DNA of 64,000 nt from Glaciecola sp041380235 (GCF_041380235.1 NZ_JBGIYY010000015.1:50286-114285); one strand, 5' to 3'. Numbered from the stretch's first letter, positions 35,771-45,422 are shown. Notes: generated by a model not told the origin, from the sequence alone. Numbers and translations: made by a program.

Positions 35771-36988
35771 TTAAGTTCTATTTTTATTTGATGGTCTATT
35801 AAATACATTTGATAACAGTGTTGCTGACGCGCCGTGTGCAAAAACGCTAATACAGATCGTTAGAACAATGATTGAGAGTGGATATTCAAAACCGACAACA
35901 CCAATATCAGTTATTACGATGAGTAAGTATAATACAGACGCGATACCTCTAGGCCCAAACCAACCGATGAATAACTTGCTGTAGGTGTCCAAATCGCTTC
36001 CCATTAAACTAACAAATACCGGCAACATTCTGATAATCGTTAAACTGAACAAAGCATAGATTAGCGCCCTCACATCCCAAAACGGAAAGAAAAAGGGTAC
36101 TGCGCTTACACCCAAAATAAAGAATACACCTAAAGACAGCAGCTCACTGTGTGCTTCTCCATATGCGGCGCTTCGCTGTCTTAATATTTCAAGTTTAGAA
36201 CTAAACATCAGTCCCGCAAAAAAGGCCGCTATAAATCCATTCCCGCCGATTAGTTCAGCGCATGAATATCCGAGTATCGCTAGAGAGACCCCGCTTAACT
36301 GTTGAAATGTACTATTCATCCAATCTCGGCTAGCAGCCCAATCGACTAACGTACCGCCAAGCTTTCCAATTAGTGCGCCAATTAAAGGGCCTAATATCAG
36401 TTGCATTGCCATGAAGCTAAGCCAGTGCCCGCTGTTACTATCATGTGATTCACTGATACTAACTGCGGCTATGGCCATTAATATAGGTGGTAAGGCAATT
36501 CCATCATTTAAACCACTTTCTACGCCAATGGCCCTGCGAATTTTTTCTGGTACGTTGGCATTTTTGATAACAGCTTGCCCCAAGGCAGCATCGGTTGGCG
36601 ACAAAATCAATGCAACTAATAACGCTAACCATATATCAAATTCTGGGAACAAGACGATAGCAGACAGCGCTCCCAAAAGCATTGTTAAGGGTAATCCGAT
36701 GCCTAAGAGCCGCCCCGGAATGCCTACTAAAACTTGTTTTAAACGTCTAAAGCGAATCAATGAGGCATCGGTAAATAAAATGATGATTAGGGTAACTTCG
36801 GCTATAAACTTAACCTCTAAAGAGCTTATATGCAGCGCAACAAGGTCAGCATTAAAGTATGCGATAAATGCACCAACGAACATAAATACCATCGGTGCGG
36901 TGAAGTAGGAACGATCGGCTAACTTGGACACCAATCCGAAAAGTAAAAACAACACCGATAATACGATAAATGGTCCATGATTGTGCAC
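35771..36988 (-). CDS. Cation:proton antiporter (CPA1/NhaP-like)
   Basis: 405 residues with about twelve hydrophobic helices. FTDASLIRFRRLKQVLVGIPGRLLGIGLPLTMLLGA and LILSPTDAALGQAVIKN, containing the SPTDxA-like ion-binding Asp motif and the following GLNDGIALPP, place it in the Na+/H+ exchanger superfamily. Ion specificity (Na+ or K+) cannot be read from sequence alone. Single gene, opposite to gyrB; no regulatory C-domain, unlike the antiporter at 37938. Confidence 0.88.
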   Translation of the reverse strand: MHNHGPFIVLSVLFLLFGLVSKLADRSYFTAPMVFMFVGAFIAYFNADLVALHISSLEVKFIAEVTLIIILFTDASLIRFRRLKQVLVGIPGRLLGIGLPLTMLLGALSAIVLFPEFDIWLALLVALILSPTDAALGQAVIKNANVPEKIRRAIGVESGLNDGIALPPILMAIAAVSISESHDSNSGHWLSFMAMQLILGPLIGALIGKLGGTLVDWAASRDWMNSTFQQLSGVSLAILGYSCAELIGGNGFIAAFFAGLMFSSKLEILRQRSAAYGEAHSELLSLGVFFILGVSAVPFFFPFWDVRALIYALFSLTIIRMLPVFVSLMGSDLDTYSKLFIGWFGPRGIASVLYLLIVITDIGVVGFEYPLSIIVLTICISVFAHGASATLLSNVFNRPSNKNRT

Positions 36989-37259
36989 CGTGGAAATATC
37001 CTCTAAGAAACTGTCATGAATGAGTGATTTCGATAAAAAACGAACACATATAATTTAACTAAGTAGCTTAATATACATACCAAATAATGGCTAATTTGCT
37101 CAACTTATTAACAAAACGACTACTACATAGCATGTTTTTAACTACAAATACCTGAATTTATTGACTATTATTGTAGGCACGAACTATGCATTATTACAAG
37201 CTATGGTCATTCGCGTGTGGGAAATTCAACTCATCGCGCTATATTAAAGGAATATTAAG

Positions 37260-37919
37260 GTGCCGGTAAAACTAGAAGATAGACCCATTGAAACGGTAAA
37301 AGAAGAAGTTATTGACGTCCTAGTGCACAACTATAGCCACGGCTTCATTTCAAGCGAAGCATTTGAAAGAAGACTCGATGTTGTGATTGAGACGACGTCG
37401 CACCTTGAAATGGTTAAACAGATTGAAGACTTAGATGACGCCCCCGACGCAACTATTAAGCAACATAAGGAACGGCAGTTTTCTGTGAACTATCATGATG
37501 AAGCGACAGATGAATCTGACACCATTGTGAATATCTTCGGTGGCTCCGACCGAACAGGGCATTGGACGGTCCCTAAAACAATTACAGTCATTAGTATTTT
37601 TGGTGGCGCTGACATTGATTTTACTGATGCTCGTTTTACATCCCCAAATGTCACGATTAAGATTTTAGGCATCTTTAGCGGCGATAATATTTATGTCTCC
37701 GAAAACGTTAATGTTGTCTCAAAGATATTCTGTGTCTTTGGTGGAGTCAACAATAAAGCTCCATCTATTGCTTCACGCCAAGCACCTACCATCACTATAG
37801 AAGGTTTAGCCTTGTTTACGGGTATCAATATAAAGGTTAAAACCACGATGAGAGAGAAGTTTGTGGCTTTCGCCAATCAAATGAAAACGATCTTTGATAG
37901 TCGTAAGCCAAGAGCATAA
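37260..37919 (+). CDS. DUF1707/LiaF-like cell-envelope response protein
   Basis: 219 residues. Residues 5-55 (DRPIETVKEEVIDVLVHNYS, then FISSEAFERRLDVVIETTS) fit the short helical DUF1707-like domain. Residues about 85-200 are repeating beta strands (NIFGGSDRTG, TVISIFGGADIDFTDA, KILGIFSGDNIYV, FCVFGGVNNKAP), the C-terminal LiaF-type right-handed beta region. LiaF proteins modulate envelope-stress signalling in Firmicutes; in Gram-negatives the role is unclear. No membrane segment is seen, so it may be cytoplasmic. Start GTG, with AAAGGA about nine bases upstream. Confidence 0.8.
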   Translation: MPVKLEDRPIETVKEEVIDVLVHNYSHGFISSEAFERRLDVVIETTSHLEMVKQIEDLDDAPDATIKQHKERQFSVNYHDEATDESDTIVNIFGGSDRTGHWTVPKTITVISIFGGADIDFTDARFTSPNVTIKILGIFSGDNIYVSENVNVVSKIFCVFGGVNNKAPSIASRQAPTITIEGLALFTGINIKVKTTMREKFVAFANQMKTIFDSRKPRA

Positions 37920-37937
37920 ATATACAATACAAACACC

Positions 37938-39767
37938 TTAAGCGTCGGCCTTATCTTTACTTAATTGACTTGAGTGCTCAACACCAGGTTTAAGGATCAA
38001 GCTGATAATTCTCCAGCCAGGTTTGGGCGTAATCGTTTTATTACCTGAAAAAACACCAACTTTACGTTCAGCCAAATAAACTAGGGGTATAAGTTCGTTT
38101 TCATATTGAGCTAGATAGTTTTGATAGGTAAACTCTTCTGTGAGTGCTGTTGTTTTGACTATAGCGCCTCTTTTCATCGCACTAGCTAAATAGCTGTAGG
38201 TCACATGAGCATCAAAAAGCGCAAGCTTTTTCGCATAAGCTTCTGAGACCTGATGACTTGTCATCCCTTCACTTTCTTTGGTGTTCAGTCCTAAAATGGT
38301 CGCCTCTTTGCCTAACTCATGTTCAAGGTGCATCATCACTAACGGATTGAGCTGTCGGTAAGGAGACAGTATTAGAACTGAGCCAATTGCAGTTAAATCT
38401 AAATGGCGCTGCGCATGCTCTGACATGGGGTTACCGAAATACGTTTTAGTATTTGCCATTCGTGCTTCTTTTACCGTGTCCCAGTTCGTATCTGCAAGAA
38501 TAACTGGCACATTATTCTTTTGAAGTTCAACGGCTAAAGCGCGAGAAAAATGGCTGCCACCAAACAAAAACAAACCATTGGCTTCTGGTGAGCGCAAACC
38601 AAGATACTCAGCGACTTTCGCTGATGTAAGGCTTTGTGTTACAACGGTGGCGATAATGATCAGAAATACCATGGGTACAAGCACTTCTGCCTGCGGGTAA
38701 TTTTCGGCTTCTAACTTTAATGCAAAAAGAGCGCTTACTGCCGCTGCAACAATCCCGCGCGGCGCGATCCAGCTTAATAACAGTTTTTCTTTTAAGCTCA
38801 AATTAGTGCCAAGTGCAGAGGCGAAAACGGCGGCAGGGCGGGCAATGAACATTACTACGATCACTACTACAACCGCTCCCATACCAACAGCTTGAATGGC
38901 ACTGAAATCCATTCTGGTCGCCAATAAAATGAACAAGCCAGAGATCAACAAAACGCTGAGAGTTTCTTTAAACTCTAGAATATCCGATACATCCACATTC
39001 TTCATATTCGCCAGGATCATGCCGGCAACGGTGACGGTTAAAAGCCCCGATTCGTGAGCCAGTGCATTAGAGAATGCAAAGCCCGCAAGCATAAGGGTCA
39101 AGGTAGCGGTATTCTGTAAATAGTGAGGAATGAGTTTATGACGCAGAGATAAGCCCAGCAGGTAGCCTGTCAGGCCGCCTATTAGCAATCCAGACAGAAT
39201 AGTTTGGCCGAAAGCGAGCAGGGTGTGGGTTAAGGCATCTTGCTGCGTTAATATAAATTCAAAAACAAGGACTGCCAGTAAGGCACCAATCGGATCGATG
39301 ACAATGCCTTCCCAACGCAGAATATTACCTATCTTACTCGATGGCCTCACGGTACGTAGCATCGGCACTATAACTGTTGGCCCTGTGACGGTGATAATAG
39401 CCCCTAGTAAGGCTGCCAGTCCCAACGGTATATCAAGGAAATAGTATGCGATCGGGGTAACCACTATCCACGTTACAAATACCCCTGTAGAGCACAGATT
39501 GCGAACCATATTCCCATGCCCACTAATATCGCTGAATTTGAGTGTTAATGCGCCTTCAAAAAGTATAATCGCGACGGCTAAGGAAACGATCGGGAATAAC
39601 AGATCGCCAAAGAGCCCGTCTGCAGTAAAAGTGCCGGTCACAGGACCTATAATAATGCCGGCAAGTAACAAAAAAAGTATCGCAGGGAGCTTTACTTTGT
39701 GTGCAATAAACTGGCAGCTTATTGAAAGTAAACCAACAGCGACTAATGCGAGTGTTGGATCCAGCAC
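37938..39767 (-). CDS. Na+/H+ antiporter with C-terminal TrkA-N/RCK-like domain
   Basis: 609 residues. Residues 1-400 hold about twelve membrane helices with GPTVIVPMLRT and GLLTVTVAGMILAN, like NhaP-type CPA1 exchangers. Residues about 405-520 (GLFLFGGSHFSRALAVEL, VPVILADTNWDTVKEARM) form a nucleotide-binding Rossmann domain of the TrkA-N type that would gate transport. Start GTG at 39767, sharing one base with the stop of the upstream lipoprotein gene (TAGTG), so translation is coupled. Confidence 0.9.
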   Translation of the reverse strand: MLDPTLALVAVGLLSISCQFIAHKVKLPAILFLLLAGIIIGPVTGTFTADGLFGDLLFPIVSLAVAIILFEGALTLKFSDISGHGNMVRNLCSTGVFVTWIVVTPIAYYFLDIPLGLAALLGAIITVTGPTVIVPMLRTVRPSSKIGNILRWEGIVIDPIGALLAVLVFEFILTQQDALTHTLLAFGQTILSGLLIGGLTGYLLGLSLRHKLIPHYLQNTATLTLMLAGFAFSNALAHESGLLTVTVAGMILANMKNVDVSDILEFKETLSVLLISGLFILLATRMDFSAIQAVGMGAVVVVIVVMFIARPAAVFASALGTNLSLKEKLLLSWIAPRGIVAAAVSALFALKLEAENYPQAEVLVPMVFLIIIATVVTQSLTSAKVAEYLGLRSPEANGLFLFGGSHFSRALAVELQKNNVPVILADTNWDTVKEARMANTKTYFGNPMSEHAQRHLDLTAIGSVLILSPYRQLNPLVMMHLEHELGKEATILGLNTKESEGMTSHQVSEAYAKKLALFDAHVTYSYLASAMKRGAIVKTTALTEEFTYQNYLAQYENELIPLVYLAERKVGVFSGNKTITPKPGWRIISLILKPGVEHSSQLSKDKADA

Positions 39768-40219
39768 TAGTTAATTGCCGTGACTTTTAATTCTGGGTAC
39801 TGATTATTTGAGACATCTAGCTCAAATCGATAGGTAGCGGTTTCAGAGGGCGTAAATTGCAGATTTAACGAGTCACTATAACAATACAGCTCAACGTCTA
39901 CGTTAATACTCATTGCAGCGCTTTGTGTGGCTAAACCACAATTAAACGCGGGCGACCAAGTATTGTCAGCGACTTTAAAGTCATAAGGTTGACCATCGGC
40001 AATAAGCTCAACGTCAACACTCAATGTATATTCATCTACTACTTTAAACTTAAAAGCGTCAGTGGCTTCCCACCAGTTAAAGACGCCGCGTAGATAGACG
40101 TTGCTATAGTTTTTTTCAGGCGTCGTTGAGAAAAGCTCAGATGTGCTTGGCACTGCGCAGCCGGTAATGGCGAATACGCTGGCAAGAAACAATATTTTGT
40201 GTGGTTTTGACATGGGCAT
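39767..40219 (-). CDS. Putative lipoprotein with beta-sandwich, pullulanase-like domain
   Basis: 150 residues. A type II signal with lipobox ITGC (Cys21) predicts a lipid-anchored envelope protein. The body (VYLRGVFNWWEATDAFKFKV, LIADGQPYDFKVADNTWSP) resembles small Ig/CBM-like domains of pullulanase and SusE/F type, which is inference. It lies 22 bases after glyS and is coupled to the antiporter. Start could also be the Met two codons later. Confidence 0.7.
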   Translation of the reverse strand: MPMSKPHKILFLASVFAITGCAVPSTSELFSTTPEKNYSNVYLRGVFNWWEATDAFKFKVVDEYTLSVDVELIADGQPYDFKVADNTWSPAFNCGLATQSAAMSINVDVELYCYSDSLNLQFTPSETATYRFELDVSNNQYPELKVTAIN

Positions 40220-40241
40220 TAACTCAACTGCGATCGCATAT

Positions 40242-42335
40242 CTAAATATTCAATACTGAGATATCTGCCACGGATAAAAACAAACCGCGAACATTGGATA
40301 TCAAACAAATTCGGTTATCTTTCACCGCTTCATCATCTGCCATTATCATAACCTTGTCAAAAAACGCATCTAATGGCTCTTTGAGCGCACTTAATTCGCT
40401 TAGTATTTGCTGATAATCGAGATTTACCGAACTTTTCGCTAAGCTTGATTTGGTGTGCAAAAATGCTTCATACAAATCGCGCTCTTCGGCTTGCGTCAGT
40501 AATGCAAGGTCAACACTCTGTTCTTGTGCAAACAAAATATCGTTTTTACTTAGGATATTCGCCACCCGCTTGTTTGCAGCAACTAAGCTGGCGGCTGCGC
40601 TGTGTTGGCTAAAGGCCGATACGGCTAAGACTCGCTTATCAATATCGCTTAATGAGCCAGTCGTATTTACCGTCATTACCGAATTAACAATATCCGCACC
40701 AATACCTTGATCACCATAAAAGGGCTTGCAGCGATCAAACAAGAAGTCGGTGACTTGCTGAGCAGTGTCTTTATTTTTTAGTAAATCACCAAATTCGGCG
40801 GTAACAGCGTTAATTAGTTCACCTATTTGTATATCTAATTTAAAGGTAACCAGCATTCTTAAAATGCCGATTGCACTTCGTCTTAAGGCAAAGGGGTCCT
40901 TGTCACCCTTAGGGATGAGGTTCACACCAAATATTCCTACTAGGGTATCGAGTTTCTCAGCCAATGAGACTAATAAGCCAACTTGGGTGGCAGGAAGTTT
41001 ATCGCCAGCAAAGCGCGGTAAGTATTGTTCTTCTATAGCGACGGCTACTTCTGCTGATTCACCATCATGTTCAGCGTAGTGTCTGCCCATCACGCCTTGA
41101 ACAGAGGTAAATTCCATGACCATGTTTGATACTAAATCAGCTTTGGCAAGTTCTGCAGCTCGCTTTGCATGTGCGAGCGTCGCGGTATCGGCATTGATCA
41201 TGTGGCCAATGATTTGGGTAATGCTTGCGACGCGAGCGCTTTTATCGGCAACAGTCCCTAGCGATTTTTGAAACAATATATCTTGAAGTTTAGCTGCCTT
41301 GTCTGCGAGCGAGGTTTTTTTATCGCTCTCAAAGAAAAACTCGGCGTCGGATAAGCGCGGGCGGATAACCTTTTCGTTGCCCGCAATAACTTGGCTAGGA
41401 TCTTTGCTTTCTATGTTAGATACAAACAAAAACGTCTCTGACAGCTGACCGTCACTGGTAAGTAAAGGCACATATTTTTGGTCGTCTTTCATGGTGTAAA
41501 TGAGAGCTTCTTTAGGGACTTGTAAAAAACGCCTTTCAAATTTAGCCTGCAATACCACTGGCCACTCAACCAAAGAAGATATTTCTTCAAGTAGTGTCTG
41601 ATCGTAATCGGCGACCAAACCAAGCTGGGAAGCATTACTCTGCAGTTGCTCGGCTATTGCAGCGGTTCTTGCTGCGTAATCTGCGATAACATACTGTGCT
41701 TTAAGTTGGCTTTCGTAACTATCGGCATGTTCAATTGTAAATCTATGTTCACCATGAAAGCGATGACCTGAACATTGATTCGATGAGTCAATAGTGAGTA
41801 CGTTTACCGGCAACACTTCTTCACCGTACATAACGCAGAGTGTATGCACGGGTCGTATAAATTCAGCGTCAAATGCGCCCCAGCGCATAGCTTTAGGAAT
41901 TGGCAACTGTTTGAGGGCTTTTTGAATAATGTCTTCTATTACGGTATCTAAACGCTGACCGGGCACTAGCGCTTTGTGAAGCAACCATTCACCCTTGTCA
42001 GTGACGAGGCGCTGGGCATCGGCCACTTCAATGCCGTTTGCTCGCGCCCAACCTGAAGCTGCTTTGGTTGGTTTTCCATCGGCATCAAAGGCTGTCGCCA
42101 CTGCTGGACCGCGCTTTTCAACTTCTTTGTCGTCTTGTACGCGTTGGCAACGTGTTAGGCGAATTGCCAAGCGACGTGGCGCGCCATAGGCAAATGCTTG
42201 TTCGAAAGCGAAGCCTTGCTTTTCGAGTTCGCTGATAATGCCTTGTTCAAAGCTACTGGTAAGCTGTTTTAAAGACTTTGGTGGGAGCTCTTCAGTTCCA
42301 AGTTCAATTAAAAGAGTGTGTAATGGCATATTCAT
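40242..42335 (-). CDS. glyS: Glycine-tRNA ligase subunit beta
   Basis: Beta subunit of the alpha2beta2 glycyl-tRNA synthetase. 697 residues, starting MNMPLHTLLIELGTEELPPK; the ELPPK motif is characteristic, and MRWG, DEEVEKRGPAV-like (KEVEKRGPAVATAFD) segments and the C-terminal anticodon-binding helices are present. Start could be ATG at 42335 or 42329. Five bases lie between it and glyQ. Confidence 0.98.
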   Translation of the reverse strand: MNMPLHTLLIELGTEELPPKSLKQLTSSFEQGIISELEKQGFAFEQAFAYGAPRRLAIRLTRCQRVQDDKEVEKRGPAVATAFDADGKPTKAASGWARANGIEVADAQRLVTDKGEWLLHKALVPGQRLDTVIEDIIQKALKQLPIPKAMRWGAFDAEFIRPVHTLCVMYGEEVLPVNVLTIDSSNQCSGHRFHGEHRFTIEHADSYESQLKAQYVIADYAARTAAIAEQLQSNASQLGLVADYDQTLLEEISSLVEWPVVLQAKFERRFLQVPKEALIYTMKDDQKYVPLLTSDGQLSETFLFVSNIESKDPSQVIAGNEKVIRPRLSDAEFFFESDKKTSLADKAAKLQDILFQKSLGTVADKSARVASITQIIGHMINADTATLAHAKRAAELAKADLVSNMVMEFTSVQGVMGRHYAEHDGESAEVAVAIEEQYLPRFAGDKLPATQVGLLVSLAEKLDTLVGIFGVNLIPKGDKDPFALRRSAIGILRMLVTFKLDIQIGELINAVTAEFGDLLKNKDTAQQVTDFLFDRCKPFYGDQGIGADIVNSVMTVNTTGSLSDIDKRVLAVSAFSQHSAAASLVAANKRVANILSKNDILFAQEQSVDLALLTQAEERDLYEAFLHTKSSLAKSSVNLDYQQILSELSALKEPLDAFFDKVMIMADDEAVKDNRICLISNVRGLFLSVADISVLNI

Positions 42336-42339
42336 TGAT

Positions 42340-43272
42340 TTATTTTGCTCCTACGGCAGCAGGAGTTGAATGAGATTCTTTACAAAGTGGGAAGCCAAGT
42401 GCTTCTCTTGAGTCGAAATACATCTGTGCGACTGCTTTAGAGAGCGTTCTCACTCGCAGGATATAACCTTGACGCTCGGTTACCGATATCGCATGGCGCG
42501 CATCTAACATATTAAACGCATGGGAGGCCTTCATTACTTGCTCATAGGCAGGTAAGGGCAGTTGTGCTTCAATGAGTTTTTCGCAGGCCTTCTCGCATTG
42601 CTCAAAGGTTTCAAACAAAAATGCTACATCAGCATGTTCAAAATTATAAGCGGACTGCTCTTTTTCGTTTTGTAAAAACACATCGCCATACGTTACTGTG
42701 CCAAATGGACCCTTCGTCCAAACCAAATCATATATGCTATCGACACCTTGCATGTACATTGCTAAGCGTTCTAAACCATAAGTAATTTCGCCAGTAACGG
42801 GTTTGCATTCAATCCCGCCCACTTGCTGAAAGTATGTAAATTGCGTGACTTCCATGCCGTTAAGCCAGATCTCCCAGCCTAAGCCCCAAGCGCCTAAAGT
42901 TGGTGACTCCCAGTTGTCTTCAACAAAGCGAATGTCATGAACAAGGGGATCGAATCCAAGCATCTTTAGTGAGCCAAGATAAAGTTCTTGAAAGTTCTCA
43001 GGAGAAGGTTTGAGCATGACTTGAAACTGATAGTAGTGTTGCAGTCTGTTAGGGTTCTCACCGTAACGTCCGTCTGTAGGGCGTCGGCAGGGCTGCACAT
43101 AGGCACTGTTCATAGGCTCTGGGCCAAGTGAGCGTAAAAAGGTCATTGGGTGAAAAGTGCCAGCGCCAACTTCCATATCTAGTGGTTGAATAATCACGCA
43201 ACCTTGTTGCGCCCAATAGTCCTGGAGGGCAAGGATTAAGCCCTGAAAAGTGTCAAGATCGAATTTCTGCAT
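42340..43272 (-). CDS. glyQ: Glycine-tRNA ligase subunit alpha
   Basis: Catalytic class II subunit that activates glycine. 310 residues with TFQGLILALQDYWAQQGCV, YVQPCRRPTDGRYGENPNRL and MEVTQFTYFQQVGG, all diagnostic. Operon with glyS, the lipoprotein and the antiporter downstream. Confidence 0.98.
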   Translation of the reverse strand: MQKFDLDTFQGLILALQDYWAQQGCVIIQPLDMEVGAGTFHPMTFLRSLGPEPMNSAYVQPCRRPTDGRYGENPNRLQHYYQFQVMLKPSPENFQELYLGSLKMLGFDPLVHDIRFVEDNWESPTLGAWGLGWEIWLNGMEVTQFTYFQQVGGIECKPVTGEITYGLERLAMYMQGVDSIYDLVWTKGPFGTVTYGDVFLQNEKEQSAYNFEHADVAFLFETFEQCEKACEKLIEAQLPLPAYEQVMKASHAFNMLDARHAISVTERQGYILRVRTLSKAVAQMYFDSREALGFPLCKESHSTPAAVGAK

Positions 43273-43431
43273 ATCAGACCGCTATTAATGCTCAGTGACG
43301 TTAAAATAAAGGCCGTAGTATACATTGCTTTAATAGCAGTTGGTAATTCTTATGCCCTAGAGTTAACAACTCTAGGACATTACACATTGATGATTGGTGT
43401 GAATAAGTGGCGGCGCTTTAAATTTGCGTAG

Positions 43432-43872
43432 TTAAACAGTAAACGATTTGAGTTTTTCTGTCTCGTGTAAGATGGATGATTCTAGCTCGCTCTCAAACTG
43501 CCCGCGCTCTTTGTCCTGACCGCGCCGCTCAGCCTTAGATAAGGCGTTTCGCTCTTCGTGAGTTGGGTAGTTTTTTACCTTGTCGAACAAACTATGTATG
43601 GCAGGATATTCTTGTTTAAAGTCAGGTAAAGGGTCAAGTGGCATCGCTTCAAGCAAGCGGCATATGCGTATAGTACCTTCAGACAAATCGCACTGCTGTT
43701 GGTGCATTGCAAATGCGATGGTTTGAATACTTTCGGTTATATCATCGATACGCTTTTGCTTAGCCACTTGATGTCGACTTTTTTGTGCCTGTAGCAAAAA
43801 AAGCAGTCTTCCAGCATATACACTCAATACTACAATGACCACTGCGCCAACGGCTGCTAACGTCCAAACCAT
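43432..43872 (-). CDS. DUF2489 domain protein
   Basis: 146 residues: one N-terminal membrane helix (about 4-26), then a helical cytoplasmic part with ESIQTIAFAMHQQQCDLSEGTIRICRLLE, the conserved DUF2489 region. Function unknown. Next to yihI (9 bases apart), as is common in Alteromonadales. Confidence 0.8.
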   Translation of the reverse strand: MVWTLAAVGAVVIVVLSVYAGRLLFLLQAQKSRHQVAKQKRIDDITESIQTIAFAMHQQQCDLSEGTIRICRLLEAMPLDPLPDFKQEYPAIHSLFDKVKNYPTHEERNALSKAERRGQDKERGQFESELESSILHETEKLKSFTV

Positions 43873-43881
43873 GTTTATCTT

Positions 43882-44388
43882 CTAATCTTTGAAATCATCT
43901 AGTCTTATTGCATCTAATTGCGCAAAGGGATCAATCTCTTGTTCAGATTCATCTTCTATCATGTCAATTCCGAGCATGTCACAAAGCTGCTTATGGCGCT
44001 TAAGGCTTTTGCTGACATACTCCTGTTCGGCAAGGTTGAGTTTTTTACTTTCTTGCTTTTCAAGTAAGGCTTCTAACTTAGTGTCTTTCTCGATGCTGTC
44101 TAATTCTTGTTGCGGCGTTTTAAAGCGAGACTTTTTTTCTTGTACGGGTGTGCTGGTGGATTGATATTTGTTTAAATCAATCGCCTTTTTACTACCCACA
44201 CGTGGATCTTGCTTGTCTTTTTCGCCGCCATTCACAGGGCCAGTGTTTGCCACTTGTTGACGTGTACCGGCTTTATTTCCTGCAGTATTGGTCGATTTGG
44301 CTAGTTGGGTTTTTTTGACCTTTCTAGGGGCATCCGTTTTAGCAACCCCGATTCTACCGACTTTTCGAGATTTTTTTACGCGTGTCAT
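43882..44388 (-). CDS. yihI: YihI-family activator of the GTPase Der
   Basis: 168 residues, very basic N-terminal half (KKSRKVGRIGV, GSKKAIDL) that contacts Der and the ribosome, and an acidic C-terminal half with KTPQQELDSIEKDTKLEALLEKQE and LNLAEQEYVSKSLKRHKQLCDMLG, the YihI core. In E. coli YihI is a Der GTPase-activating protein in ribosome assembly. Confidence 0.9.
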   Translation of the reverse strand: MTRVKKSRKVGRIGVAKTDAPRKVKKTQLAKSTNTAGNKAGTRQQVANTGPVNGGEKDKQDPRVGSKKAIDLNKYQSTSTPVQEKKSRFKTPQQELDSIEKDTKLEALLEKQESKKLNLAEQEYVSKSLKRHKQLCDMLGIDMIEDESEQEIDPFAQLDAIRLDDFKD

Positions 44389-44798
44389 ATTATTCTCAAT
44401 GTTTAATGTAGTGTCAAAACCAGCCTAAGTGCCTCGGCTGGTTTGAATTATATTGGGTATTGTACGGTGTATTGATGATTTACCGAAGATAAATATTGTA
44501 GACAAGAAAAAAGGTGATACCCGAAGATATCACCTTAATATTAATCAGTGTCTTGTGACACCTCTCCCGTTTAGCACTTCATGTGCTCACGTTATATGCT
44601 AATTTTACTTTTTCTTATTATTATCAAAACAAGCTAACTGATTTTTGGTAATCCGTTACGCTTTCTTATTATAAAATCTTAGTGCAATTGCCTAACTAGT
44701 GTTGGTCTGCTTGCTACTGGTTCGAATAATACCTACATAAAATAAATTTACAACTTATTTACAAAAGTTTTTCTATCGAATTTTTCGATTCTTAAATT
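44389..44798. other. Gene-free stretch with RNA hairpins between yihI and cytochrome c4
   Basis: 410 bases, no gene. On the minus strand three hairpins follow one another: AGCAC/GTGCT (44573-44587 area), GTGTC/GACAC (44548-44561), and a strong terminator (44511-44536). This is either a long 3' region of the cytochrome c4 transcript or a separate small RNA. Confidence 0.5.
44511..44536 (-). terminator. Intrinsic terminator upstream of yihI
   Basis: On the minus strand AAGGTGATA-TCTTCGGG-TATCACCTT followed by six T (arms at plus 44511-44519 and 44528-44536). A UUCG-type loop stabilises it. Confidence 0.88.
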
Positions 44799-45422
44799 TT
44801 AATACAAACCTTCAAGATAAGCTGATAGCACTTCAATGTCTTTATCTGTGAGTTTAACAGCAATATCGCGCATCATGCCATTTAGATCGTTATGACGGTC
44901 TCCTGAACGGAACATTTTAAGTTGCTGCGCAGTATATTGTGCGTGTTGACCGCTAAGAACCGGAAAACCTGCTAAATTCATGCCTTCGCCAGCGGGACCA
45001 TGACACGCCATGCAAGAAGTAATTCCGCGCTCTGCGTCACCGCCTCTATATAAGGCTTCTCCAGCAGCAATTGCGTCCTCTGGGGCAGAGCCGATTTTTG
45101 TGTCTTGGCTTGAGAAATAGGCTGCTAAGTCTTTTTTATCTTGATCTGAAAGTGCCGCTACCATGCCGTTCATCACTGCATTGTTGCGCCCTTCTTTACC
45201 ACCGGTTTGGCTAGCCAATTTATATTCGGTCAATTGTTTGTATATGTATCCTGCGTGTTGACCTGCAATTTTGGGATTAAGTGGAATAGCACTGTTACCA
45301 TCTGAACCATGACACGCTGCACATGTAACAGATTTGGTTTTTCCTGCTTCTGGGTCACCATCGATAGCAACGGTTGTTGCGCTTACAAGGATTAGCCCTA
45401 GAAGCAAACATAATTTTTTCAT
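44799..45422 (-). CDS. Diheme cytochrome c4
   Basis: 207 residues with a signal peptide (1-19) and two heme c sites, CAACHG (about 35-39) and CMACHG (about 136-140), each with a later Met ligand. Two-domain cytochrome c4 passes electrons to terminal oxidases in the periplasm. Length and spacing fit the family. Single gene divergent from engB. Confidence 0.95.
   Translation of the reverse strand: MKKLCLLLGLILVSATTVAIDGDPEAGKTKSVTCAACHGSDGNSAIPLNPKIAGQHAGYIYKQLTEYKLASQTGGKEGRNNAVMNGMVAALSDQDKKDLAAYFSSQDTKIGSAPEDAIAAGEALYRGGDAERGITSCMACHGPAGEGMNLAGFPVLSGQHAQYTAQQLKMFRSGDRHNDLNGMMRDIAVKLTDKDIEVLSAYLEGLY

Noticed and set aside
43273..43431. Glycine riboswitch upstream of glyQ
   Set aside because: No glycine aptamer core pattern; only a simple hairpin is seen.
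44716..44736. T-loop-like GGTTCGAATAATACC suggesting a tRNA
   Set aside because: The flanking five-base T stem does not pair and no acceptor or anticodon arm can be built around it.
44389..44798. CsrC-type RNA
   Set aside because: The minus strand has only about two GGA motifs, whereas CsrB/CsrC RNAs carry many in hairpin loops.
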